From: Pteria penguin
Taxonomy: Eukaryota > Mollusca > Bivalvia > Pterioida > Pteriidae
Assembly: GCA_035048485.1 (NCBI GenBank)
Contig: CM068592.1
Location: forward strand, 38,014,001-38,078,000
Direction of reading: 5' to 3'
Length of the DNA: 64,000 nucleotides
Positions 25,201 to 30,794 of this stretch are shown one piece after another. Within the stretch, counting starts at the first letter, position 1; each line of letters starts with the position of its first letter. The notes under the pieces were generated by a model. That model saw nothing but the letters and a program-made list of their open reading frames with translations. It was not told where the DNA came from and did no database searches. The translations under genes were made by a program, and so were the position numbers.

Positions 25201-27304
25201 ACTTTCCACTAATCTTTCCATCAAATAAAGGTCAGTTATTATGTTCGGTCGCTACAGTTTCTTACTACCAAATTCTTGCTATTATCATACAGTACTGGCC
25301 ATCACTATACCAGAATCTTTGACAACATCTTTATTCATTCTTATATAGTTATGAATTACATATCTGTATGTTCTAACTTTCCTCCCTATCATCATTTGTT
25401 GTATTCCTCATATAGGAACCATGTATCTAATTATGCTCCTCAAATTAACTGGCCGTAATTTCCAACCGATTGGGTGCCTGTCAATTCGTCCGTTCGTCAA
25501 TCCGAGCTCATATTTCATCATAATATTTTGATGTATTAGTTATTAATGTTTTGATATATTTATACATATATGTATAAATAATGAAGATATGATAAATGCA
25601 CTTTGCTATAGCCAAATGTATGGAACAGATGCAATGTCAGAAACATGGACAATGTATTTTCATTTATTCTTCGAGATGCGGAAGCAACATCGACCTTCAC
25701 GACATCACCCAACAATCTGCATCATGATCATTGACTGAAACACTGCAAGCCGAGAACCTGCCTCATTAACAAATTAGTGTACCTTGACTGTTCTGGTGAT
25801 AGCTTTACATAGGTGAGAACTATACCCTTGTAAAACACCCAGTATCTCAATATAAGGAATATCTGTTTATGTCCAAGGTGGATCATAGTACCAAAAACCT
25901 TTATGTCCTCTCAAACATTATTGCCTACTTCAGTATATATTACATTTCATTGTAACTGTACATTTACTTTAAAAGAAGCAAGTTTGTTTTGAATCCTTTA
26001 TATTCTATTGCAGTGTTCTATTATATATGACAGTGTCGTAAATAGTAGACTTACGGTTTGTCCTTCATACACAACAACTGGTGGGCCAGGAAACTGACCA
26101 TTGACTGAAAAGATCATCTTACTGGATCCATCAACCGTAACGATGTCTTGTAGCTCTACAACAAAATACTTCACTGCTTTGACATACGAGACTGACATAC
26201 ACGTGTATAGTTGTATAAGCAAACTGTTTACCTTAATTTGAAAATGATTTGTATCTCCTATATATTACCATAACTCTTGGTATTCATAAGTCTTTGAACT
26301 TGAGGTATGATATATTTAAAGAAAATTATAAGAAATTAAATTAAATTAAATTGCAACTTTGATTATTTATAATTTTTGATCACTTCGAAATATAGATGCA
26401 CTTTCAATTTAAATGCATAGAAATACCTACATATGTACCAATGTATAGGTTATGTGTCTATCTCCTAGTCCTCGCAATTCTGACATTCGTGTCAGAAGGG
26501 AAAAGAAAGTATGAAAATTGTCAACTGTATGTATCTGCAATCATAGCAGCAGCATGTCTTGTACAATGATTCACCCCATTTCTAAAGATACCTTAACGAT
26601 CTGGTGGATGTTTTTGTCTCTGAATGTTACATTTCATCAATCACGTTACATAAGCAAATATTTTGCATAAGTCGTGATGCAGTTTTGATAAAGGAAATTG
26701 AAGTGTCCACCCGGGAGCCGATGTTAGTAAATCAGTGGATGCCCTTAAAATTGGCACGCCCCATCCCCTACTCCCATCATAATACGCTTATGTACATCCA
26801 TATTATAACACAATTTTATGAGTTTTATTTTAGCAAATGACACCGTAGGAAGAATAAAAGGGATAGGGAAAGATTCTCCTTTTTGAGATTGATGAATTTT
26901 ACCCAATAAGGTTCAGTCTGAGCCTCCTTTGAAGGGGGAACCCCTATACTATCCTTCTCAAAGTATATCTGCATAAAAAGTTGGACCTTTCCCGTCAATG
27001 GACTGCTGGAGCAGCCCGTACTACCGTATTATGTCTTATATTACTTACCCTGTTTTGACAATTTCTTAAATCCATCGCAAGAGCTTGTACTCCTTTTGTA
27101 AAAAGTACCATTCCTATAGACCACAGGAACGCCTACATCCTTGTCGAATCTATAATATACCATAGTCTCCATATAGTGAATATTAAAATGAAATTCACAA
27201 ACTTCGTCCACTTGTTTACATGATGGTTTCACTAGATGCTCAAATCGCGAGGACGTAAAACGTAGTACATTAATAAAAACAACAAAATGCGCCAAAACAT
27301 TCAT
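1008..27304 (-). CDS. Laccase-type multicopper oxidase, membrane-anchored, 16 exons, 801 aa
   Basis: Animal laccases oxidise phenols, catechols or similar substrates with four copper ions and reduce O2 to water. Coding exons from the 5' end: 27304-27049, 26155-26055, 24926-24781, 24281-24176, 22649-22537, 20965-20859, 20255-20113, 19713-19546, 8500-8373, 7235-7096, 6115-6042, 5444-5309, 3866-3732, 3400-3251, 2633-2427, 1303-1008. Their sum is 2406 nt, exactly 802 codons, and phases match at every junction. Donors are mostly GTAAG-like; exon 5 uses GTGTGT. Residues 1-19 look like a signal peptide, followed by a Cys-containing N-terminal region. All four copper motifs are present: HWHG, HWYHSHHG, HPVHIHGHG and HCHVEKHQLEGM, the last with an axial Met. 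The last exon encodes a long hydrophobic segment and a short basic then acidic tail, so the enzyme is probably anchored with its catalytic part outside the cell. Intron 8 holds the Polinton-type element. The gene looks intact; which laccase paralogue it is, and its substrate, cannot be told. Confidence 0.93.
2035..2110 (+). repeat. Degraded SINE fragment in laccase intron 15 flank
   Basis: GGTCACTATGTTTGGGAG and ATATCCTGCTTCCATCAT resemble the middle of the tRNA-derived SINEs at 35668 and 38735. The tRNA head is not recognisable. Confidence 0.4.
2427..2633 (-). CDS. Laccase exon 15: HCHVEKH copper motif
   Basis: It contains WFMHCHVEKHQLEGMTLVLQ, with the T1 Cys, its flanking His residues and a Met in the axial position. 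Acceptor TATAG, donor GTAAGT. Confidence 0.94.
3251..3400 (-). CDS. Laccase exon 14
   Basis: It encodes NPLIKDTFIVPRKGYVVVRF, the strand before the last copper motif. Acceptor TTTTACAG, donor GTAAGTG. Confidence 0.92.
3732..3866 (-). CDS. Laccase exon 13: HPVHIHGHG copper motif
   Basis: It contains HPVHIHGHGVHVVKVAYADT, which supplies T1, T2 and T3 ligands. The acceptor is TTTGGCAG; this acceptor is echoed in a tandem repeat immediately upstream (3867-4215). Confidence 0.93.
3867..4215. repeat. ~57-bp minisatellite, about 6 copies, abutting laccase exon 13
   Basis: The unit is roughly GCCAAATAAGAAGAAATATC followed by GTAGACTCCTAGTTTATACT and AGTATAGCATAACATCT. The first copy starts at the exon 13 acceptor, so on the minus strand most copies repeat a pyrimidine-rich TTTGGCAG-like acceptor. 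Copies are diverged by a few bases each. Confidence 0.8.
4830..5170 (+). repeat. Dispersed repeat family A, copy 1 (laccase intron 12)
   Basis: It shares with 23800-24130 the strings GGACTTTTGCGACGGGT, GCACCTGGTCTCA, GGTTCGCATT and TCTGAATATGA in the same order. Short ORFs inside are not considered genes. Confidence 0.65.
5309..5444 (-). CDS. Laccase exon 12
   Basis: It encodes a Cys-rich strip (CIDDCNDHNCDEWCQCTHII) and KPVQLVLVNN, the start of the third cupredoxin domain. Acceptor TTCACAG, donor GTAAG. Confidence 0.88.
5445..6041. other. Laccase intron 11, nothing recognised
   Basis: AT-rich sequence between exons 11 and 12; no gene, RNA or repeat recognised. Confidence 0.6.
6042..6115 (-). 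CDS. Laccase exon 11 (74 nt)
   Basis: It is a short exon encoding INSYRPAVNSHLFKTPSCPP. Acceptor TCACTAG, donor GTAGGC. It is supported by phase on both sides. Confidence 0.75.
7096..7235 (-). CDS. Laccase exon 10
   Basis: It encodes NDHIRCIPLSNLKSTE and ends in IEEIFLNFHFA. Acceptor TTGGTAG, donor GTAAG. It joins exon 9 through a split Ser codon. Confidence 0.83.
7236..8372. other. Laccase intron 9, nothing firm
   Basis: AT-rich intron sequence. A short GAGTGAGAGAGTTGACCTGGG-like stretch near 7940 may be a remnant of dispersed repeat family A. ORFs such as 7397-7612 have no recognisable content. Confidence 0.5.
8373..8500 (-). CDS. Laccase exon 9, just downstream of the mobile element
   Basis: It encodes GQVLGILRYDGAPEHFP. 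Acceptor TTGCAG (8506-8501), donor GTAAGCG. The element begins about 48 bp from the acceptor. No ORF of 60 codons covers this exon, but the phase fit and the laccase-like GILRYDGA string support it. Confidence 0.85.
8549..8919 (+). repeat. Left terminal inverted repeat
   Basis: The outer ~170 bp match the right end almost base for base, including GGGGGAGGCTATTTTTAGAA and CTCAAAAATGAGGTTTTTGA. Inner matches continue more patchily (CGTTCCTCGGATTCAAA; CGACTCTCTTGGTAA; GTAAGTCTTCTCAC). It contains a CCAAT-like GATTGGTCAATC. Confidence 0.92.
8738..8756. promoter_or_regulatory. Two CRE/ATF-like palindromes in left TIR
   Basis: TGACGTCA occurs at 8738-8745 and again at 8749-8756, 11 bp apart. TGACGTCA is the consensus binding site of CREB/ATF bZIP factors; use by the element is inferred. 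Confidence 0.55.
8921..9001 (+). repeat. Internal direct repeat, left copy
   Basis: GTATATAGTCCCGATACTCT, then CGTAATTGATGTAGTGTT and GTCGTT, ending in an A run. The same sequence in the same orientation follows the protease gene at 17718-17815. Because it is direct, not inverted, it is not part of the TIR. Confidence 0.85.
9361..9370 (+). promoter_or_regulatory. TATAAATAGG box in left leader
   Basis: It is identical to the boxes before the structural genes, but no ORF of useful length follows. The first ATGs open frames of only about 20-30 codons. Confidence 0.4.
9384..9780. repeat. ~185-bp tandem duplication in left leader (two copies plus part of a third)
   Basis: AGAATGTCTACACACACGAG occurs at about 9392 and 9567, with a partial third near 9760. 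AATCGTTGTAATGATAGAAA occurs near 9510 and 9700. The second copy carries an expanded G run at 9596-9608. Confidence 0.85.
10440..11095. repeat. Complex repeat array upstream of the integrase (origin-like candidate)
   Basis: A short unit, roughly AAAGGYGACTTTTTACTCRT plus a T run and CACA, is repeated about a dozen times. Interleaved are three copies (near 10629, 10831, 10996) of TATGGGAATTCCCATGTTAA followed by TTTTGTCGAAA. The core ATGGGAATTCCCAT is a perfect 14-bp palindrome. A plus-strand ORF at 10528-10941 is only the repeat read as protein. Confidence 0.8.
11254..11262 (+). promoter_or_regulatory. TATAAATAG box, distal to integrase
   Basis: TATAAATAGGGG lies about 300 bp before the integrase ATG and is followed by only a tiny ORF. 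It may start a longer leader transcript. Confidence 0.5.
11377..11408. repeat. Poly(A) tract in integrase leader
   Basis: About 32 A residues sit directly before the TATATATAG box; a homopolymer that could also work as a nucleosome-free promoter element. Confidence 0.7.
11410..11418 (+). promoter_or_regulatory. TATATATAG box of the integrase gene
   Basis: It is a variant of the element's TATAAATAG box, 143 bp before the integrase ATG. Confidence 0.55.
11561..12667 (+). CDS. Polinton-type retroviral-like integrase with C-terminal chromodomain
   Basis: 368 aa, intact. It inserts the element's DNA ends into host DNA. Residues ~10-70 form a helical N-terminal region typical of Polinton integrases; no clear HHCC zinc finger is seen. 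The rve core runs ~75-240 with catalytic D85 (WDMDLADV), D145 (LRTDKGTEF) and E179 (AAFAESFIGKFK), 33 residues between the last two. An SH3-like basic domain follows (~250-315; FKVGDRVRI). Residues ~329-367 (VLVRWLGWPSKFDTWM) form a chromodomain, which in chromoviral and some Maverick integrases can guide integration to modified histones. The stop codon lies inside the TATAAATAA box before the ATPase gene. Animal homologues are often annotated as 'transposon-derived protein F54H12.3-like'. Confidence 0.95.
   Translation: MSNDEKRVDEYLRRKWYDLKEKSAYGGEGALFDEIKREGLHDVSKYQIRKWLRNQDAHALRRQVKRNVVKSEVISLGIDHLWDMDLADVSNLKRSNEGVTFLLVAVDTFSRYAWVVPLKSKTGQNVISAFRAIFRERKPQLLRTDKGTEFVNRQVTTFFGENGVVPIESLSDHKAAFAESFIGKFKNVMYRYMEANDTDTYVDVLNDLVRNYKDTRHSALHRFALSQIDEDTQYILFAKRREGSKKRVRFRFKVGDRVRITYRSKTFRRGFLQKWTHEVFEVSHRYRRGGGGNVAVYKLRDLDGERIEGSFSNSELQKVDKTDLFTKMEKIVKRRKTKEGKKEVLVRWLGWPSKFDTWMTETEAKKYK
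12659..12667 (+). promoter_or_regulatory. TATAAATAA box of the ATPase gene, overlapping the integrase stop
   Basis: The last codons of the integrase (TAT AAA TAA) form the box itself. The ATPase ATG follows 82 nt later. Confidence 0.6.
12749..13375 (+). CDS. FtsK/HerA-type DNA-packaging ATPase
   Basis: 208 aa, intact. It is expected to pump the element's DNA into capsids. Walker A is ASPTGCGKSEF (residues ~15-25) and Walker B is LLVLDDIM (81-88). The strand VIYIVQNLF (111-119) with Gln/Asn resembles the sensor region, and FKNPRDRSQI (138-147) is typical of Polinton and adenovirus-like packaging ATPases. Length is usual for the family. It starts 81 nt after the integrase and ends inside the next TATA box. 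Confidence 0.93.
   Translation: MGDPRFKHPFTCIVASPTGCGKSEFVARLLRTKEPMIHPVPDHVVFHYNEWQPLYDSLDGFVEFKQGLPDVNALDSNRKHLLVLDDIMGVVDKKKIASLFTEKSHHRNTSVIYIVQNLFDKGPESRTVSLNAHYMAIFKNPRDRSQISHLARQMYPGHAAYVLEAFAHATSRPYGYLLVDARQETPEHLRLRTKIFPGELQTVYVRKV
13371..13380 (+). promoter_or_regulatory. TATAAATAGG box overlapping the ATPase stop
   Basis: The ATPase stop TAA (13373-13375) is inside the box. The next ATG is 45 nt after the box, a distance suitable for a core promoter with a short 5' UTR. Confidence 0.65.
13425..13865 (+). CDS. Small protein with zinc-finger-like N-terminus and pX-like hydrophobic C-terminus
   Basis: 146 aa, intact. The N-terminus FTCPRCCDDFSRPYDLRRH has C5, C8 and H21 in C2H2 spacing; the second His is not clearly placed, so the finger may be incomplete. 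The middle (residues 45-102) has further Cys and His residues. A basic patch PLKRKRKV (109-116) could be a nuclear-localisation or DNA-binding signal. The last 28 residues, VGGFLPALLGPLVGSVILP and on, resemble the Gly/Leu/Pro-rich membrane-active tail of adenovirus pX-type and related adintovirus proteins. A virion core or DNA-bound role is plausible but inferred. The stop TAA is within a TATAAAA motif at 13861. Confidence 0.7.
   Translation: MAFTCPRCCDDFSRPYDLRRHASSRPEDLEETSPLHKVKEHALDLHYLSCANPEICQNILHHSDNSLIHCLVECCENVLDGNVDLTKRERLRLLPYRECMHEVANKKTPLKRKRKVLQVGGFLPALLGPLVGSVILPLAQKVLGAL
13871..13880 (+). promoter_or_regulatory. TATAAATAGA box of the unknown gene
   Basis: It lies 49 nt before the ATG at 13929 and just after the previous stop. 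A CA dinucleotide run lies between box and ATG. Confidence 0.6.
13929..14591 (+). pseudogene. Polinton-associated protein of unknown function, interrupted by an in-frame TAG
   Basis: The frame is open for 220 codons except for one TAG at 14376-14378, in a Ser/Asp/Lys microsatellite-like stretch. The N-terminal 149 residues contain VPGSNMVDLVNDMLRSRKRS and PQELIGHPRRWEY, a pattern I recall from uncharacterised proteins linked to animal Polintons. The C-terminal part is Ser/Asp-rich then basic. The final stop again lies in a TATA motif (14587), which argues that the distal part belongs to the gene. The short 149-aa product could still be made. Function is unknown; a minor virion protein is a guess. 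Confidence 0.7.
14587..14595 (+). promoter_or_regulatory. TATAAAAAG box overlapping the preceding stop
   Basis: The stop TAA at 14589-14591 is inside the box. The next ATG is at 14633 (in-frame alternative 14648). Confidence 0.55.
14633..15397 (+). pseudogene. Penton-type minor capsid candidate, interrupted by an in-frame TAG
   Basis: The 255-codon frame has one TAG at 14795-14797, about residue 55. The start MYYLTLPSNSSMETFPNN (from 14648) and WEVGLTEIQY are characteristic of a conserved Polinton-linked protein of ~250 aa. Size, beta-rich pattern and place beside the capsid genes suggest a single-jelly-roll minor capsid or penton protein, but this is not proved by sequence alone. Downstream of the stop, 197 codons from the ATG at 14804 stay open. 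Loss of the N-terminal ~55 residues would probably spoil the fold. Confidence 0.7.
15403..15412 (+). promoter_or_regulatory. TATAAATAGG box before the pVI/pX-like gene
   Basis: It comes 5 nt after the upstream stop and 74 nt before the ATG at 15487, with GGAGG following as in the 13371 and 15843 boxes. Confidence 0.65.
15487..15951 (+). pseudogene. pVI/pX-like minor virion protein candidate, interrupted by an in-frame TAA
   Basis: The 154-codon frame has one TAA at 15661-15663, about residue 59. Before it come GLPVFRGAKTQRGHGIGSMF and a short amphipathic stretch. After it a helical, Ala/Gly/Lys-rich region (residues ~65-115) leads to a strongly basic tail (HRKKKKKSSRRRNRR). A Gly-rich amphipathic segment plus basic tail is the layout of adenovirus/adintovirus minor proteins that disrupt membranes or bind the genome; assignment is by layout only. 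The TATA box for the capsid gene (15843) is inside this frame. The stop TAA (15949-15951) comes 2 nt before the capsid ATG. Confidence 0.65.
15843..15852 (+). promoter_or_regulatory. TATAAATAGG box of the major capsid gene, inside the upstream frame
   Basis: It is followed by AGACG and lies 101 nt before the capsid ATG. The box is read as part of the upstream coding frame, so promoter and coding sequence overlap. Confidence 0.6.
15954..17253 (+). pseudogene. Double-jelly-roll major capsid protein, broken by one frameshift
   Basis: This forms the icosahedral shell in Polinton-type virions. The first part runs in frame from 15954 to about 16390 and includes DDYIDLHNTYLYLKVQI and WMHSLFSEVKLSLKD. 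The second part runs in the +1 frame from about 16384 to 17253 and includes NPFNFKHKNVNFIALYLDGQ, YHKGYTLYGFDLTPD and HLIKRGNLRLEMKFSDA. These strings are typical of the animal Polinton capsid proteins often annotated 'F54H12.2-like'. Together they span ~432 codons, near family length. The frame changes between 16383 and 16396. The protease ATG follows 5 nt after the stop. Confidence 0.9.
17109..17117 (+). promoter_or_regulatory. Possible TATAAAAAG box for the protease, inside the capsid gene
   Basis: It lies 141 nt before the protease ATG. It may be a chance result of the codons for LIKRG, so confidence is low. Confidence 0.25.
17259..17702 (+). CDS. Adenovirus-type (adenain-like, C5 family) cysteine protease
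   Basis: 147 aa, intact. It is expected to cleave virion precursor proteins during maturation. The catalytic His is H52 in GEHWIAIDID, an acidic partner lies at D68 (EFFDSYG), and the nucleophile is C109 in SACGQHCIYYLLH, with upstream Gln residues at ~96-98 that could form the oxyanion hole. SLREFQSLF follows near the C-terminus. It is shorter than adenain but close to other Polinton proteases. It is the last gene; the direct repeat of 17718 comes just after it. Confidence 0.93.
   Translation: MDTGEINRIMRYMVGPYFRGTFARNELSDIVAYMAPYSLISNTHPDTKLGEHWIAIDIDENENGEFFDSYGLPPLHTEFETFLNRSCKKWTWNDKQIQNLFSSACGQHCIYYLLHRYRGFSLREFQSLFTEDTRQNDAIVRCYVDRL
17718..17815 (+). repeat. Internal direct repeat, right copy
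   Basis: It shares GTATATAGTCCCGATACTCT and CGTAATTGAT.TAGTGTT with 8921-9001, with an extra TGTTCATTGTCG duplication, then an A-rich tract of AAAAAATAC units to about 17870. Confidence 0.85.
18026..18460 (-). repeat. Right terminal inverted repeat
   Basis: It is the reverse complement of 8549-8919, near-identical in the outer ~170 bp, with insertions in the inner half (about 18075-18160 has no counterpart on the left). Confidence 0.92.
18218..18273. promoter_or_regulatory. Array of five CRE/ATF-like sites at 12-bp spacing in right TIR
   Basis: TGATGTCA at 18218, 18230 and 18242 and TGACGTCA at 18254 and 18266 start exactly 12 bp apart. The left TIR has two at 11-bp spacing. Function is inferred from the known CREB/ATF consensus. 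Confidence 0.6.
18465..18690 (+). repeat. Family A-related dispersed repeat remnant
   Basis: Repeated CCCGGACACCTGGCCT / CCCGAGCACCTGGCCTCACC phrases, each followed by 'GTCCATGTATG'-like text, recall the GCACCTGGTCTCA core of family A. Confidence 0.4.
18930..19260. repeat. ~30-bp tandem repeat, AT-rich, about 10 copies
   Basis: The unit is roughly AACTGCAGAATATAATTATG with variants CAGCATATAATTATA; copies are diverged. It lies in laccase intron 8, right of the element. Confidence 0.7.
19546..19713 (-). CDS. Laccase exon 8, just upstream of the intron holding the mobile element
   Basis: It encodes HRLEVISSDGYDVVPLE and GERFDVVVKAD, typical of domain 2. Acceptor TGTATAG, donor GTATGTG. The following intron runs 11 kb to 8501 and contains the Polinton-type element. 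Confidence 0.9.
20113..20255 (-). CDS. Laccase exon 7
   Basis: It encodes ETFHVKRDRYFRFRIINAG, the second-domain core. Acceptor ATTATAG, donor GTAAAT. Phase fits on both sides. Confidence 0.9.
20859..20965 (-). CDS. Laccase exon 6
   Basis: It encodes GTGVGDIPFHSALINGRG, the conserved LINGRG region of laccases. Acceptor TTGTAG, donor GTCAGA. Confidence 0.9.
20966..22536. other. Laccase intron 5, with a CA microsatellite
   Basis: A run of CA dinucleotides occupies 22199-22242. No gene is recognised in the rest. Confidence 0.6.
22537..22649 (-). CDS. Laccase exon 5
   Basis: It encodes DIPAVDRDFIVMLQDW, which opens the second cupredoxin domain. The donor is read as GTGTGT at 22536-22531, weaker than the others. 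It is chosen because it leaves two bases, which fits the phase of exon 6. Confidence 0.82.
22680..22840 (+). repeat. Dispersed repeat family B, copy 1
   Basis: It shares GTTACTG.CTCAGT, TGGCAGAAGTC.CCA, AATTATAGTGCA-like text and ACGATACCGACTTAG with 49200-49352 in the same order. Confidence 0.65.
23800..24130 (+). repeat. Dispersed repeat family A, copy 2 (laccase intron 4)
   Basis: It aligns with 4830-5170: CAAGACTTTTGCGACGGGTC, CGGGCACCTGGTCTCAAATC, GGGGTTCGCATTCGTCTGAA. Its end lies about 45 bp from exon 4. Confidence 0.65.
24176..24281 (-). CDS. Laccase exon 4: HWYHSHHG copper motif
   Basis: It contains GTHWYHSHHGTQRTDG, the second His pair of the trinuclear copper centre, then GPLIVLPKPEN. 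Acceptor TTGTAG, donor GTAAG. Confidence 0.93.
24781..24926 (-). CDS. Laccase exon 3: HWHG copper motif
   Basis: It contains TIHWHGM and TPWMDGV, the first T2/T3 copper-ligand motif. Acceptor TTTAG, donor GTATAC. It joins exon 2 in phase 0 and leaves two bases. Confidence 0.92.
24927..26054. other. Laccase intron 2, nothing recognised
   Basis: AT-rich sequence without recognised genes or repeats. Confidence 0.55.
26055..26155 (-). CDS. Laccase exon 2
   Basis: It encodes the start of the first cupredoxin domain, including VNGQFPGPPVVVYEGQ, a hallmark of laccases. Acceptor TTGTAG, donor GTAAGT. Confidence 0.92.
27049..27304 (-). CDS. Laccase exon 1: signal peptide and Cys-containing N-terminus
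   Basis: It starts MNVLAHFVVFINVLRFTSS, a short hydrophobic leader, followed by two cysteines (SCKQVDEVC) as in animal laccases. The donor is GTAAGT at 27048-27043, leaving one base for the next exon. A 5' UTR exon upstream is possible but not seen. Confidence 0.85.
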
Positions 27305-27559
27305 TGTTAACCAATTCAGATAAGTGTCCCGTCATATACATCCAAAACCGTATCGCAAAACATCTTCTCCCGTTTATACAATACTTACGCAACTTGTGCA
27401 ACTTATGCAATTTGACGCCTTCCCAAACACAAGACAGTAGGCATATAAAGTATAGCGATAGCATAATTAATTACCTCTAATAAATATTGCCAACTTCAGC
27501 AGTTCTCTAAGACCTGTATCTATCTATAATACAACTTAACCCCTTTGTCAGTCCTCTTA

Positions 27560-28310
27560 CACATACTTTAGCCCTTTGGTAGGCGTGTGACATAGCACTA
27601 TTTAGGCCGGTGTCGCTGCATTATTTAGGCCATTTGGCAAATCTATAAGCACTGAGGTCATTCAGTAGGTCTGTATCATTGTACTATTTAGGCCATTTGA
27701 CAGGTCTACCTGTAACAAGGTCATTTAGTAGGTCTGTGTCACTGTATTATTTAGGTAATTTGGCAGGTCTACATGTACTAGGATCATTTAGTAGGCTAGT
27801 TACTGTACTGTTTAGATAATTTGGCAGGTCTACATGCACTAAGGTCATTTAGTAGGCCTGTGTCACTGTACCATTTGGGCCGTTTGGCAGGTCTACATGT
27901 ACTAAGGTCATTTAGTAGGCCAGTCACTGTACTGTTTAGATAATTTGGAAGGTCTACATGTAATAAGGTCATTTAGTAGGCCTGTGTCACTGTACTATTT
28001 AGGCCGTTTTGGCAGGTCTACATGTACCAAGATCATTTAGTAAGCCTGTGTCACTGTACTATTTAGGTAATTTGGCAGCTCTACATGTACTTAGGTAATT
28101 TAGTAGGTCTGCCACTGTATTATTTTGATCATTTGGCAGGTCTACCTGTAGTACGGTCATTTGGTAGGCCTGTGCCACCTCACTGCTTAAGACCTTTCGT
28201 AGACCTGTGGCACAGGCCTACTTAGACCTATCGGTAAGCCTATGTAACTGTATTATTTAAGTCCTTTGCTAGACCTGTGGCATTGTCCTACTTCGGCACA
28301 TTGATATACC
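27560..28310. repeat. ~63-bp minisatellite upstream of the laccase gene, about 11 copies
   Basis: The unit is roughly GGTCATTTAGTAGGCCTGTG, TCACTGTACTATTTAGGCCA, TTTGGCAGGTCTACATGTAC. It starts about 250 bp upstream of the laccase ATG, so it may overlap the promoter region. Confidence 0.8.
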
Positions 28311-28319
28311 TGTGTTACT

Positions 28320-29210
28320 GCAATACTTGTATCCATTTCGGAAAAAAAGAAGGGGGGGCAAACCTTGAATTTAGTTTCATTCGTGGCGTGATAAAAAATC
28401 GACCTATTTTTCCGACCAAAAGAGTAGAGTGGGAGAGGCGGGCGCCCCTCGGATCCTATGGGTCTGAAATTTGATTACGTTTATGCTTTCCTTCCGACGG
28501 AGGCAATGGCAGAGCTAGAGAGGGCCCGCTCTCCCCACCCCCACCCCCTCTTTTCTTGGCCACAAATCTACAAGGCATGTATAGAAAATAACACTGAAAA
28601 CACTAAAATGATAAGAGTAAAACTCCAGATTTGGCACCCAAAATGGCTTAGTATTATGGCTGACATTTGACTTTCACACGTGGGTCTAACCTTTTCGGAA
28701 ATCTTGGATTCGCCACTGAGAGTTCTGCAAAGTAGGCATTCACTGGCCTTGCCCTATACATGTATACACATTCCTGGTGTTAAAAAATGCAAGTTATAAC
28801 AATCCGAATGATGCGCTACTTCACGGTCTGGTGACCTCGAGTGACGTTGATTTCATATCTGTCATTATTTTCTATACCTGTGTTTCAACTTTGGCAATTT
28901 CATAATGACTTGAGTTATGAAATTGGTAGAACACGACCTTAAGTTTTAATATTGCTAGTACTTTTTGTAAGATTTAACTCTTTTTAAAAATTAGCTGAAA
29001 ACTAATCAAACTAAAAGAAATTAAACAATTTTAACGAATCTAAGATGCCAATCTAACTCTTTACTGATGCATGCCAGCCAGCCATTAACGGATCTAGAGG
29101 GATGAAAATAGAAAAACAAAACCCGTCATTTTGGATTATGTCTAAGGTGGGATTCCCTATCTATGGTTAATCATTTTTGTAAACCCGCATAAAATGTGGT
29201 CGTACTATGC
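28320..29210. other. Intergenic, repeat remnants only
   Basis: A G-run (28351) and GGATTCGCCACTGA near 28706 recall the GGCGGATTT...AAATCCGCC MITE type seen at 63370. No gene is supported. Confidence 0.4.
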
Positions 29211-29219
29211 TGTATCGCT

Positions 29220-29800
29220 GGCATCCGTCTGACCCACTAGTCTTTTCTTCGCAACTGCTCCTAAACTCTTGGGGGGTTCTGATGAAACTTGGTATAATGG
29301 AATGTGTGCTTATCGGAACGGGAATTCTGTCCAAAACACCTACAGTTTTGACCCTTGAACGTAAATTTTCTTAAAATTCCCTGTCTTCGCATCTCCTCCT
29401 AAACCCTTTATAGGATAATGATGAAACTTGATACTAAGAAAGAACACCCTGTGAAGATGTGCATATTGGAAGGGGAATGCTGTCCAAAATCAAATTACAA
29501 GAGTTACGGTCCTTAGACTTAGAGTCTTAGATTTTTATATGCAAAATATGTTGTCTTCGCAATTCCTCCTAAACCCTTTGGAGGATTTAAATGAAACCTC
29601 GCACACTGAAAGAACACTACATGACGATGTGCGTATTGGAAGGGGAATGCTGTCCACAAGACTTACAGGAGCTATGACCCTTACACTTAGATTTTTATCT
29701 GCAAAAGATCTTGTCTACGCAACTCCTCCTAAAGCCTTTGGTGAATTTTGATGAAACGTGGTACAAAGAAAGATCACATTATGAAAATGTGCATATTGAA
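29220..29800. repeat. ~160-bp tandem repeat, about 4 diverged copies
   Basis: TTCGCAACTGCTCCTAAAC-like text recurs near 29248, 29387, 29553 and 29712, each followed by GATGAAAC and a GTGCATATTGGAAGGGGAAT-like string. Confidence 0.75.
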
Positions 29801-30790
29801 CAGGGATTTTCACATCACCTTAATACAATTGCAGTTGGTGTATTTATAAAAGGAGGGGAGGTGTTGTGTCGAAATGGGAAATGATGGATGCAAGAAGATC
29901 AATTAAGCTACTGACAACTGAAGAAAACTGAACTATTTTACCAGTATTAAAGGTAACCTACATTTATCACAATTAGATTAGATATTTAGTTCTGGTTTGT
30001 AAGACATCTAGGATAATAAAATGCATGAGTATTATGTGCCGTACAACGGTGCCTATTTTTAAACTTTTTTATTTACCACCTTAACTAAATTCTGAAATTA
30101 AAGCACGATCATTTTCCTAGCAGAATTTTACGCAAAGTATCCATATGCATGTACATATCTGATAGTGTGTATGACCGCCATTTCATTGGCTTAGCCAATC
30201 GGAACACCATCGCCATATTTTACGTACGGAAATGGACGAATTGTTACGATTGTGGCGTAGCTAGGCTAAAAATAATGTGTAGCCTTCAAAGCTGGAGGCG
30301 ACATACGCGAGCGCACATGTCGCTTAAACTCCAGAAAAGTATGTTGTGGCCATCAAGGCGAATCGAACGCGATATTGAACATATTGAGAACTCAAACAGC
30401 CGATTAGTATATTATACTATGCCTTTGAGAATATAGAGCGGTCAAAGAATACTTTTTGTTTTTATTTAATTATATAATTTTCAAGTATACATAGTCTTTC
30501 CACTAGTATATATGTTTGCCTAGGCCCTTATAAATTATAATAATCATATTGTCTTACATATCTTAAAAAGATTGCATTCCAATGAAAAATTATCAATAAA
30601 AGTTCTGTAAAAGACTCAATAATAAATGCATGTTGATTCTGGCTTTTTATTGAAATGCGTAGCACTATTTATGTACATTTGTATGGTAGCGAGTTCCGAA
30701 TATTCTTACTCGCGTTTGGGGGTAAGTTGTTCCAGTGGCTAAGTAATGGATTTCTTATATGTCGACCCGGATAGACTCCAAATGTCGGGG
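29801..30790. other. Intergenic, nothing recognised
   Basis: No supported gene; the ORF at 30149-30436 has no recognisable content. Confidence 0.5.
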
Positions 30791-30794
30791 TTTT